Below the pieces are notes generated by a model, which ran no database searches, had not been told where the DNA came from, and saw only the letters and a program-made list of their open reading frames with translations. A stretch of DNA of 64,000 nucleotides from Candidatus Delongbacteria bacterium. Its GTDB lineage: Bacteria > CAIWAD01. Each line of letters begins with the position of its first letter. Position 1 is the stretch's first letter. The DNA lies in contig JBAYTZ010000010.1 of the NCBI GenBank assembly GCA_041675285.1, positions 76,744 to 140,743 of the forward strand. Direction: 5' to 3'. Below, in pieces: positions 44,536 to 52,737 of this stretch. A program made the translations under genes and the position numbers.

Positions 44536-45876
44536 ATGACAACCAGATCCGACCGAGCCGGGCGCCCCGCGCCCTGCCGCTCCTGCTGGCCCCGTGTGGG
44601 GCTTTTTCTCACGCTCGGACTGGCCGCCGCCCTGCCCGCGCAGGTCGCAGCCTCCCTCAGCCTGGAACAGGCCGTCCAGGCCGCCGTGGAGCACCACGAA
44701 CGCGCGGCCATCGCCCGGGCCGAGCGCCGGGCCGCCTCCGCACGGGTGGGCCAGGCCTGGTCCGTCCTGCTGCCCAGCCTGCGTCTGGACCTGGAACGCA
44801 GCGAATACGCCAGCGAAGGCGGCGCCTCGGGCAGTTCCAGCTACGAGGGTTGGGAGGCCCGGGCGGGCGCCAGCCAGCTGCTCTTCGACGCCCAGGCGCT
44901 GCCGTTGGTGGGCCAGGCCCGGCACAGCAGCCGGGCCGCCGCGCTGGACGAGCGCTCGGAATTGCGCGCGCTGGCCTTCGAGAGCGCCGCCGCCTTCCTG
45001 GACGCCTACAGCCTGCATCAGGTGGCCCGGGCCGCCGCAGAACGCCTGGAACTGGCCCGTCGCTCATTGGCGGAGATCCAGGTGCGGCGCGAGGCCGGAT
45101 TGGTGGGCAGCAACGATCTGACCCGCGCCGAGCTGGAGTTGGCCAGCGCCGAGCGCGAGTGGGTGCAGGCCCGAGGCCAGGCCCGCAGCGGCCTGCTGCG
45201 CCTGGAGTCGCTCACCGGTCCGTTGGAGTCGGACTCGCTGGCCACGCCGGAAGAACTGCTGATCCTTTCGGCCCAAGTGCCCGCCCCCGACTCGCGTGAC
45301 ACAGCCTTGGCCCTGCGGCCCGACCTGGGCGCTGCTCGCGAGCGCGCCCTGGCCGCGCGCTCCGCCGCCCGCGAGCCGCTGACCCGCTGGGTGCCCGACC
45401 TCAGCGTGGGCGCCGGCACCTGGACCGACGAGTCCGAAGACTTCGGGGCGGCCGACGAGCACTGGAACTGGGGCCTCAGCCTGGGCTGGTCCGTCTTCGA
45501 CGGCGGTCTGCGCCTGGCCCAGTACGGCGAGCGCCGGGCCCTGGAGCGCTCCGCCCGCCTGCGCGCGGACTGGCTCGAGCGCCAGTTGGACGTGGAACTG
45601 CAGCTCTCGCGCACGGCGCTGGAGAGCGCCCAGGCGGGCCTGACTCGCGCCGAGGCGGCCGTGCGGGCCGCGCGGCGCAATTCCGAGGAAAGCACCGAAC
45701 TCTATCGCCAGGGCCTGATCCGCGCGCTGGAGGCCACGGACGCCGCCGTCCAGCTCTTCGAGGCGGAGGTGGAACGCACCCGGGCCCAGGTTTCCCAGGC
45801 GCTGGCCTGGCTGGATCTGCGCGCCGTGCGCGGGCTGGGACCCTTGGAGGATGACGGGAAGGAGATGAAAGAATGA
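44536..45876 (+). CDS. Outer-membrane efflux protein (TolC family)
   Basis: A 446-residue TolC-like channel, exported by a signal peptide (LFLTLGLAAALPAQVAAS). Two OEP repeats follow with helical coiled coils: LSLEQAVQAAVEHHERAAIA in the first, GLSLGWSVFDGGLRLAQYGE in the second. The gene order OMF-adaptor-pump is usual for RND exporters. It overlaps the next gene by 4 bases (ATGA). The S-R-D-T codons hold a CGTGACACA 9-mer. Confidence 0.92.
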   Translation: MTTRSDRAGRPAPCRSCWPRVGLFLTLGLAAALPAQVAASLSLEQAVQAAVEHHERAAIARAERRAASARVGQAWSVLLPSLRLDLERSEYASEGGASGSSSYEGWEARAGASQLLFDAQALPLVGQARHSSRAAALDERSELRALAFESAAAFLDAYSLHQVARAAAERLELARRSLAEIQVRREAGLVGSNDLTRAELELASAEREWVQARGQARSGLLRLESLTGPLESDSLATPEELLILSAQVPAPDSRDTALALRPDLGAARERALAARSAAREPLTRWVPDLSVGAGTWTDESEDFGAADEHWNWGLSLGWSVFDGGLRLAQYGERRALERSARLRADWLERQLDVELQLSRTALESAQAGLTRAEAAVRAARRNSEESTELYRQGLIRALEATDAAVQLFEAEVERTRAQVSQALAWLDLRAVRGLGPLEDDGKEMKE

Positions 45877-47036
45877 TGCGCATGATCCCGGCCCGCCTGG
45901 CCGTGGGCCTGCTGGCCCTGTTGCTGTCCGTGGCCTGTTCCCGGGGGGGCAAGGAGGCGGCCGCGCCCGCCGGCGGCAAGCGCGGCGCCCAGCCCATGCC
46001 CGTTGACGTAAGCCTGGTGAGCGGCCAGCAGGTGGAATACCTGGTGAGTGCCGTGGGCTCCATCGAGGCCTTCGAGATCGTGCAGATCACGGCGCGCGTG
46101 CCCGGCGCCGTGGAGCGCGTGTTGTTCCGCGAGGGCCAGGTGGTGGCGGCCGGCCAGCCGCTGGTGGAGATCGAGCCCGAGCGCTACCGCCTGCTGGTGG
46201 AGGAGGCGTCCGCGGCCCTGGAGAAGGCGCGGGCGGCGCTGGCCGAGGCCGAGGCGGGGTTGAACCGCCGGGACGGCGCCAACGACCGCAATCCCGGGCT
46301 GATCGCCGGCGAAGAGGTGGAGAGCTGGCGCACGCGCGTGGCAACGGCCAAGGCCGAGCTGCGCTCCCGCGAGGCCACCCTGGCCCAGACGGTCCGCAAC
46401 GCCGACGATTCGCGCGCCTGCGCGCCCTTCGCCGGGGCCATCCAGACCCGCGACGTGCAGACCGGCCGCTACGTGCAGCCCGGCGCCCTGCTGGCCACGC
46501 TGGTGCGGCGCGAGCCGCTGCTGCTGCGCTTCCAGGTCCCGGAGGGCGAGGCCTCGCGCCTGCGCCCCGGATTGGTGGCCCGCTTCCAGGTCCGCAACCA
46601 GCCCGGCGGTGGGCAGGCGCGCCTGGTGCACGTGGCGGAGTCCGCCCGGGAGGACACGCGCATGGTGGACGTGACCGCCGAGGTCCTGCGCCCGGATCCC
46701 GCCCTGCGGCCTGGCTCCTTCGCCGAGATCAGCGTGCCCGTGGGGTCCAGCGCCAACAGCCCGGTGATTCCGCAGACCGCCGTGCGGCCCAGCGAGCGCG
46801 GCTTCCTGGCCTATGTGATCAAGAACGGCAAGGCCCAGGAGCGCGTGCTCGAGCTGGGCCTGCGCACGGCCGAGGGCCTGGTGGAGGTGCGCAGCGGCCT
46901 GGCGCCGGCGGAGAGTCTGGTGGTGCGCGGCGCCGAGGCCCTGCGGGACGGATCCGCCGTGCGCGTGGGCGGCGGCAAGCCCGGCGGCGGCCCGGCGGGC
47001 GCCAAGCCCGGAGCGGGAGAGAAGGTCAAGCCATGA
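45873..47036 (+). CDS. RND periplasmic adaptor (membrane fusion protein), lipoprotein
   Basis: A 387-residue adaptor. Signal peptide with lipobox SVAC (Cys22) marks lipidation. The biotinyl-lipoyl-like domain (about 65-105, ITARVPGAVERVLFREG), an alpha-hairpin (about 110-175) and the beta-barrel and membrane-proximal domains follow, with a Gly/Lys-rich C-terminal tail. It links pump and TolC-like channel. Overlaps both neighbours by 4 bases, showing tight coupling. Confidence 0.92.
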   Translation: MMRMIPARLAVGLLALLLSVACSRGGKEAAAPAGGKRGAQPMPVDVSLVSGQQVEYLVSAVGSIEAFEIVQITARVPGAVERVLFREGQVVAAGQPLVEIEPERYRLLVEEASAALEKARAALAEAEAGLNRRDGANDRNPGLIAGEEVESWRTRVATAKAELRSREATLAQTVRNADDSRACAPFAGAIQTRDVQTGRYVQPGALLATLVRREPLLLRFQVPEGEASRLRPGLVARFQVRNQPGGGQARLVHVAESAREDTRMVDVTAEVLRPDPALRPGSFAEISVPVGSSANSPVIPQTAVRPSERGFLAYVIKNGKAQERVLELGLRTAEGLVEVRSGLAPAESLVVRGAEALRDGSAVRVGGGKPGGGPAGAKPGAGEKVKP

Positions 47037-50000
47037 ACCTCACCGAGATCTGCATCCGCAAACCGGTGCTGGCCTGGATGATGATCTCCGCCACCGTGCT
47101 CTTCGGCCTGGTGGCGGGCCGGCGCATCGGGATCAGCCAGTTCCCCGACGTGGACTTCCCCACCATCAGCGTCTCGCTGTCCTGGGAGGGCGCCTCGCCC
47201 GAGTCGATGGAAAGCGAGGTGGTGGAGGTGCTCGAAGAGGCCCTGGTGCAGGTGGAGGGCGTGCAGTCCATCACCTCTTCGGCCCGCCAGGGCGGCGCCA
47301 GCCTCACTTTGGAGCTGGCCATGGAGCGCGACGTGGACCTGGCGCTGCAGGACGTGCAGACGCGCATCGCGCAGTCCCAGCGCCGCCTGCCCCGGGACAT
47401 GGACCCGGCCACCGTCTCCAAGACCAACCCCGAGGACCAGCCCATCCTCTGGCTGGGACTCTCCGGTCCCTTCCCGCGCCAGCGGCTGACCGACATCGCG
47501 CGTTACCAGGTCAAAGAGAAGCTCCAGACCCTGCCCGGCGTGGGCGAGATCACCATGGGCGGCTACCTGGAGCGCAACGTGCGCATCTGGCTGGACGGCG
47601 AGCGGCTGGACGAACGCGGCCTCACGGTGGGCGAGGTGACGCGCGCCCTGCAGGCCGGCCACGTGGAGCTGCCCGCCGGCCGCCTGGAGACCGAGGGCCG
47701 CGAGATCAACGTGCGCGTGCTGGGCGAGGCCCTGGACCTGGAGTCCTTCCGCAACTTGGAAGTGGGCAACCAGCGCGGCACGCCCGTTTACCTGCGCGAC
47801 GTGGCGCTGGTGGAGGACGGCTTCGAGGATGTGCGCAGCATGGCCCGGGTCAACGGCCAGCCCGCCATGGGACTGGGCATCCGCAAACAGCGGGGCGCCA
47901 ACGCCGTGGAGGTGGCCGCCCATGTCAAGACCGCCATGGCCCAGCTGCAGACCACCCTGCCCGAGGGCATGGAACTGGCCATCAACTTCGACTCCACCCA
48001 GTTCATCGCGGACTCGGTCCACGAGATCCAGTTCGAGCTGGTGCTCTCCGTGCTGCTCACGGCGCTGGTCTGCTGGATCTTCCTGGGTTCGCTCTCCAGC
48101 ACGCTCAACGTGATCCTGGCCATTCCCATGTCCCTGCTGGGGACCGTGGCCGTGATCTACTTCCTCGGTTACACCTTCAACACCTTCACGCTGCTGGCCA
48201 TGGCGCTGGCGGTGGGCATCGTGGTGGATGACGCCATCATGGTCATGGAGAACATCTTCCGGCACGGGGAGATGGGCAAGGACAAGGTCACGGCCGCCCG
48301 CGAGGGCACGGCGGAGATCACCTTCGCGGCGCTCTCCGCCACCATCGCCGTGGTGGCCATCTTCCTGCCCGTGATCTTCATGAAGGGCGTGGTGGGGCGC
48401 TTCTTCATGCAGTTCGGCGTCACGCTCTGCGTGGCCGTGCTGTTCAGCTACGTGGAGGCCGTCACCCTGGCCCCGGCCCGCTGCGCCCAGCTGCTGGACA
48501 CCAGCCGCGAGGGCCGCGGCGGCGTGGGACGGCTCGCGGACCGCGTCTTCTCGCGCATCGAGCGCGCGTATCACACCACCCTGGGCCACGTGCTGACCCA
48601 CCCGGGCAAGGTGCTCGTGGGCGCGCTGCTGCTCACCGTGGGCGCCATCGCCGTGCTGCGATCCCTGCCCGGTGAGTTCGTCCCCACCCAGGACCAGAGC
48701 CGCCTGATGGTCCGCGTGCAGACCGCCGTGGGCGCCAACATCAACGAGACCGACCAGCTGATGACCAAGGTGGAGGCGCGCGTGCTGGCCCACCCCGAGG
48801 TGCTGCGCTGTTTCGGCGTGGTGGGCGGGATGGGCTCCGGCCAGGTGAACTCGGCCTTCCTGTTCGTGACGCTGGTGGAACCCGGGGAGCGGACCTTCAC
48901 GCACCTGGACTTCGCCGGCGTGCTGCGCAAGGAGCTCAACTCCATCCCCGGTGTGCGCGCCATGGTGCAGGACCCCAGCCAGCAGGGCTTCACGGCCCGG
49001 CGCGGCTTCCCCATCGAATTCTCCGTGCGCGGCTCGGACTGGGACGACCTGGTGCTCGTCTCAGGCGGCCTGAAGAAGGAGTTGGAGGCCAGTGGCCTGG
49101 CCGTGGACGTGGACACGGACTACCAGGTGGGCATGCCCGAGCTGCGTGTCACACCGGACCGGGCGCGCTGCGCCGACCTGGGCATTCCCGTGGAGGACGT
49201 GGCCGGCGCCATCAACGCGCTGGTGGGCGGCCTGCGGGTGGGCAAGTACAGCGAGGGCGGCCGGCGCCTGGACGTGCGCATGCGCCTGCTGGCCGGCCAG
49301 CGCTCGCGCCCCGAGGACTTGATGCGCCTGCGGGTCCGCACAGCGGCCGGCGAGCTGGTGCCGCTCTCCAGCGTGGTGGTCACCGAGGAGCGCCCCGCCC
49401 TCCAGGCCATCACGCGCCGGGACCGCGAGCGCGCCATCACCATCACGGCCAACGTGGCGCCCGGCCACGCCCAGCAGGAGGTGCTGGCCGCGGTGGAGGA
49501 AATGGGCCGCGACCTGCCCGGCGGGCACCGGCTGGTGCTGGGTGGAGCCAGCGTGGCCTTCAAGGAATCCATGGGCAGCCTGCTGATGACGCTCTTCCTG
49601 GGCATCGCCGTGGCCTACATGGTGCTGGCCTCGCAGTTCAACTCCCTGCTGCACCCCGTCACCGTGCTCACCATCCTGCCGCTCTCCGTGGCGGGCGCGG
49701 CGGGCGGGCTCTGGCTGGCGGGCAAGAGCCTGAACATCTTCTCGATGATCGGCCTGCTGCTGCTGCTGGGCATCGTCAAGAAGAACTCCATCATCCTGGT
49801 GGACTACGCGCGCCAGGCCCAGGCGCGTGGACTGGCGGCCCGGGACGCCCTGCTGGAAGCCGGACCCAAGCGTCTGCGGCCCATCCTGATGACGAGCACG
49901 GCCACCATGATGGCCGCGCTGCCCTCGGCCCTGGGTCTGGGCCCGGGCTCGGAGATCCGCTCGCCCATGGCCATCGGCATCCTGACGGGTCTCGCGGTCT

Positions 50001-50128
50001 CCACGGCGCTCAGCCTGCTGGTGGTGCCGGCCTTCCACCTGAAGGCCGACCAGTGGCTGGACGGGGTCCGCGAGTGGCGCCGCCGACGCTGGCTGGCAAA
50101 GTTGCCGCCCACACCGCCCGGGGCGTAG
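47033..50128 (+). CDS. RND efflux pump (AcrB/MexB-like inner membrane transporter)
   Basis: A 1,031-residue RND transporter with 12 predicted helices and two large periplasmic loops. The proton-relay pair is in AVGIVVDDAIMVMEN (helix 4) and the helix-10 Lys in GIVKKNSIILVDYARQA. The N-terminal start MNLTEICIRKPVLAWMM is typical of AcrB-type pumps. A multidrug or envelope-solute substrate is likely, but the loop sequences do not decide it. It forms one operon with the two preceding genes. Confidence 0.95.
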   Translation: MNLTEICIRKPVLAWMMISATVLFGLVAGRRIGISQFPDVDFPTISVSLSWEGASPESMESEVVEVLEEALVQVEGVQSITSSARQGGASLTLELAMERDVDLALQDVQTRIAQSQRRLPRDMDPATVSKTNPEDQPILWLGLSGPFPRQRLTDIARYQVKEKLQTLPGVGEITMGGYLERNVRIWLDGERLDERGLTVGEVTRALQAGHVELPAGRLETEGREINVRVLGEALDLESFRNLEVGNQRGTPVYLRDVALVEDGFEDVRSMARVNGQPAMGLGIRKQRGANAVEVAAHVKTAMAQLQTTLPEGMELAINFDSTQFIADSVHEIQFELVLSVLLTALVCWIFLGSLSSTLNVILAIPMSLLGTVAVIYFLGYTFNTFTLLAMALAVGIVVDDAIMVMENIFRHGEMGKDKVTAAREGTAEITFAALSATIAVVAIFLPVIFMKGVVGRFFMQFGVTLCVAVLFSYVEAVTLAPARCAQLLDTSREGRGGVGRLADRVFSRIERAYHTTLGHVLTHPGKVLVGALLLTVGAIAVLRSLPGEFVPTQDQSRLMVRVQTAVGANINETDQLMTKVEARVLAHPEVLRCFGVVGGMGSGQVNSAFLFVTLVEPGERTFTHLDFAGVLRKELNSIPGVRAMVQDPSQQGFTARRGFPIEFSVRGSDWDDLVLVSGGLKKELEASGLAVDVDTDYQVGMPELRVTPDRARCADLGIPVEDVAGAINALVGGLRVGKYSEGGRRLDVRMRLLAGQRSRPEDLMRLRVRTAAGELVPLSSVVVTEERPALQAITRRDRERAITITANVAPGHAQQEVLAAVEEMGRDLPGGHRLVLGGASVAFKESMGSLLMTLFLGIAVAYMVLASQFNSLLHPVTVLTILPLSVAGAAGGLWLAGKSLNIFSMIGLLLLLGIVKKNSIILVDYARQAQARGLAARDALLEAGPKRLRPILMTSTATMMAALPSALGLGPGSEIRSPMAIGILTGLAVSTALSLLVVPAFHLKADQWLDGVREWRRRRWLAKLPPTPPGA

Positions 50129-50155
50129 TCCATCGAGTCATTCGCGACCCCTGCC

Positions 50156-50196
50156 GGGGAGCGGACGCAGGGCGCAGAGCCTCGCGTCCGCTCCCC
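50156..50196. terminator. Long hairpin after the efflux operon
   Basis: A perfect 13-bp stem, GGGGAGCGGACGC with GCGTCCGCTCCCC, around a 15-base loop, 28 bases after the pump stop. No T-run follows, so it may act as an RNA 3' end stabiliser rather than a full terminator. The rest of the 297-base gap to 50425 has no other clear feature. Confidence 0.5.
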
Positions 50197-50425
50197 GTCC
50201 TGCTGTCCGGGCGTGATGTCGGCGCCGCAAAATTCCGTTGTCGCCCGGGGATGCCTCTCCTATTTTGGTGCTGAACGCGATTCGGCTGTAATCGGCCGAT
50301 CCGCGCCGTTCGCTTGTCACAATGGATTTCCAGCACCCGTTCCCGGCGGCGTCGTGTGACGCCCCGATTCACCAATTGTCTTCACCCAATACACTCGCGC
50401 CGTCAACCAGGACAGGGAGGTCTCC

Positions 50426-50710
50426 ATGCTGCACAAACCGGCTGCCCCCACGGGCAAGGATCCAAGCTCCGCCTTCAAGGCCCGCCTGGGCGTCTGGATG
50501 TTCGCCGTCTACGCCCTGATCTACGTCGGGTTCGTGGCCATCAACATCGCCGACCCCCTGGCCATGGAGCACACGGTCTTCGCCGGGCTCAACCTGGCGG
50601 TGGTCTACGGCATGGGTCTGATCCTGGTGGCCCTGGTGCTGGCGCTGGTCTACGACCGGGTCTGCTCCGTGCGCGAGCGGCTGCTGGCGTCCAAAGAGGG
50701 GAGGAACTGA
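50426..50710 (+). CDS. DUF485 small membrane protein (symporter partner)
   Basis: A 94-residue protein with two membrane helices (about 24-44 and 58-80). It matches the YjcH/DUF485 type that is co-encoded with acetate-type sodium:solute symporters and is thought to be an accessory subunit. The stop shares a base with the next start (TGATG). AGGGAGG precedes ATG. Confidence 0.9.
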   Translation: MLHKPAAPTGKDPSSAFKARLGVWMFAVYALIYVGFVAINIADPLAMEHTVFAGLNLAVVYGMGLILVALVLALVYDRVCSVRERLLASKEGRN

Positions 50711-52617
50711 TGGCGATCACGGTCTTCCTCGTCTTCGTGGCCAGCGTGCTGGGGCTCTCGTTCTGGCTCGCCCGTCGCACGACCTCGGCCAGCGCCTACT
50801 ACGCGGCCGGCGGCACCATCCACTGGTCGGTGAACGGCATCGCTTTCGCCGGCGACTACTTAAGCGCCGCGTCCTTCCTGGGCATCTGCGGCATGATCGC
50901 CACCGCCGGCTACGACGGCTTCCTCTATTCCATCGGCTACCTGGCCGGCTGGATCGTGGCGCTGTTCATCGTGGCCGAGCCCATGAAGCGGCTGGGCAAG
51001 TACACGTTCACCGACGCGCTGGACGCCAAGTTCGACTCCCGCGGGATCAAACTGGCCGCGGCCATCAGCACGCTGATCGTCTCGATCTTCTACCTGATCC
51101 CGCAGATGGTGGGCGCCGGCGTGCTGGTGGAGCCCCTGCTGGGCATCCCCCACGCCTGGGGCGTGATCATGGTCGGTGCCATCGTGATCACCATCGTGGC
51201 CACCGCCGGCATGACCTCCACCACCTACGTGCAGTTCATCAAGGGCGCCCTGCTGGTGGTCTTCTCCCTGGCGCTGGTGATCGCCGTGCTGGTGCGCGGA
51301 TTCAACCCGGCCCCCGACCAGGGCGGCAAGGTGCCCTTCGTGGAGCCCGCCGTGCTGCAGGCCACGCTGGCCGGTGACGGCGTGCTGCCCCTGGACAGCA
51401 CCTACGCCGTGCTGGAGAGCGCCGTGGTGAAGAAGGCGCGCTTCGTGCGCCTTGCCGGCCCCGCCGGCGAAGGCTGGTGGCACGTGGAGGAGGGCGACGG
51501 TGCCGCTGTGACGCTGACCCAGGCCCAGTGGGAGGCCAAGGGCGCCGACGGCACGCACGTGATCAACGGCGCGCCCGCCTCGCCGGAGAACAAACTGCGC
51601 CAGGTGGGCAATCTGGTCCGCGTGGCCGGCCGCACGGGCGGGGCGGCGCTGACCGGCCCGGTGGGTCCCCTCGAGTATCTCTCGCTGATGTCGGACAAGG
51701 AGACCGTGGTGCGCCGCTGGAAGGATGTCTCCTTCACGGCGGAGGACGGCGCCAAGGTCAAGGTGATCTACCCCCAGGAGACTCCGGGCAACCGCGTGAT
51801 GCGACCCGGCCTCAAGTTCAAGGTGGAAGGCACTCCGCTGGAGAGGCTGGACTTCATCTCGCTGATGCTGGCCCTCTTCTTCGGCACCGCCGCGCTGCCC
51901 CACATCCTCATTCGCTACTACACGGTTCCCAGCCCCACCTCGGCGCGCAAGTCCACCATCGTGGCCATCGCGGCCATCGGCGCCTTCTACGTGCTGACGC
52001 TCTACATGGGCCTGGGCGCCATGACCAGCGGCGTGGTGAATCCGCTGGACAACAACATGTCGGCGCCGCTCCTGGCGCGCTCCTTCGGCGAACTGCTCTT
52101 CGCGGTCATCTCGGCCATCGCCTTCTCCACCGTGCTGGGCACCGTGAGCGGGCTGATCATCGCCGCCTCGGGCGCCGTGGCCCACGACCTGATGGACCGC
52201 TACGCGGGCCGCAACATGAACGAGACGCAGAAGGTCCACGCCGGCAAAGTGGCCGCCTTCGCCGTGGGACTCTTGGCCATCATGCTGGGCATCCTGTTCA
52301 AAGGCATGAACGTCTCCTTCCTGGTGGGTCTGGCCTTCGCCGTGGCGGCCAGCGCCAACCTGCCGGCCATCCTGATGATGCTGTTCTGGAAACGCACCAC
52401 GGCCAAGGGGATCACCGCGGGCATCACGGTGGGCATCGTAAGCTCGGTGGGCCTGATCCTCTTCTCCCCCAGCCTGTACGAGAAGTACGGACTGGACCCG
52501 GCCACCGCCCCCTTCCCGCTGGACAACCCCGGCGTGATCTCCATCCCGCTGAGTTTCCTGGCCCTGATCGTGGTCTCGCTGCTGACCACGCGCACCACGA
52601 CGGGGGTGGAACACTAG
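50710..52617 (+). CDS. ActP-like sodium:solute symporter (acetate type)
   Basis: A 635-residue SSS family transporter. N-terminal RRTTSASAYYAAGGTIHW and SAASFLGICGMIATAGYDGF are typical of ActP, which takes up acetate and other short monocarboxylates with Na+ or H+. About 13 helices. Residues 197-370 form a large hydrophilic insert between helices, making it about 85 residues longer than E. coli ActP (549). The coupled DUF485 gene upstream supports the assignment. The following sensor gene probably responds to the same metabolite. Confidence 0.92.
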   Translation: MAITVFLVFVASVLGLSFWLARRTTSASAYYAAGGTIHWSVNGIAFAGDYLSAASFLGICGMIATAGYDGFLYSIGYLAGWIVALFIVAEPMKRLGKYTFTDALDAKFDSRGIKLAAAISTLIVSIFYLIPQMVGAGVLVEPLLGIPHAWGVIMVGAIVITIVATAGMTSTTYVQFIKGALLVVFSLALVIAVLVRGFNPAPDQGGKVPFVEPAVLQATLAGDGVLPLDSTYAVLESAVVKKARFVRLAGPAGEGWWHVEEGDGAAVTLTQAQWEAKGADGTHVINGAPASPENKLRQVGNLVRVAGRTGGAALTGPVGPLEYLSLMSDKETVVRRWKDVSFTAEDGAKVKVIYPQETPGNRVMRPGLKFKVEGTPLERLDFISLMLALFFGTAALPHILIRYYTVPSPTSARKSTIVAIAAIGAFYVLTLYMGLGAMTSGVVNPLDNNMSAPLLARSFGELLFAVISAIAFSTVLGTVSGLIIAASGAVAHDLMDRYAGRNMNETQKVHAGKVAAFAVGLLAIMLGILFKGMNVSFLVGLAFAVAASANLPAILMMLFWKRTTAKGITAGITVGIVSSVGLILFSPSLYEKYGLDPATAPFPLDNPGVISIPLSFLALIVVSLLTTRTTTGVEH

Positions 52618-52640
52618 TCGCAGGACCCGTGTGACATCGT

Positions 52641-52677
52641 AAGGGCCGGCGCGGTCTGCGAGCTGCGCCGGCCCTTT
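52641..52677 (+). terminator. Intrinsic terminator/attenuator between symporter and sensor genes
   Basis: A perfect 12-bp stem, AAGGGCCGGCGC with GCGCCGGCCCTT, around a 12-base loop, followed by TTGCG. T-run is short, so read-through into the sensor gene is possible. Confidence 0.7.
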
Positions 52678-52737
52678 GCGGGCTGGGTGACCCCGTGGTT
52701 TCCGAAGTTGGCCCCGCACACACCCGGAGGATCCCGC

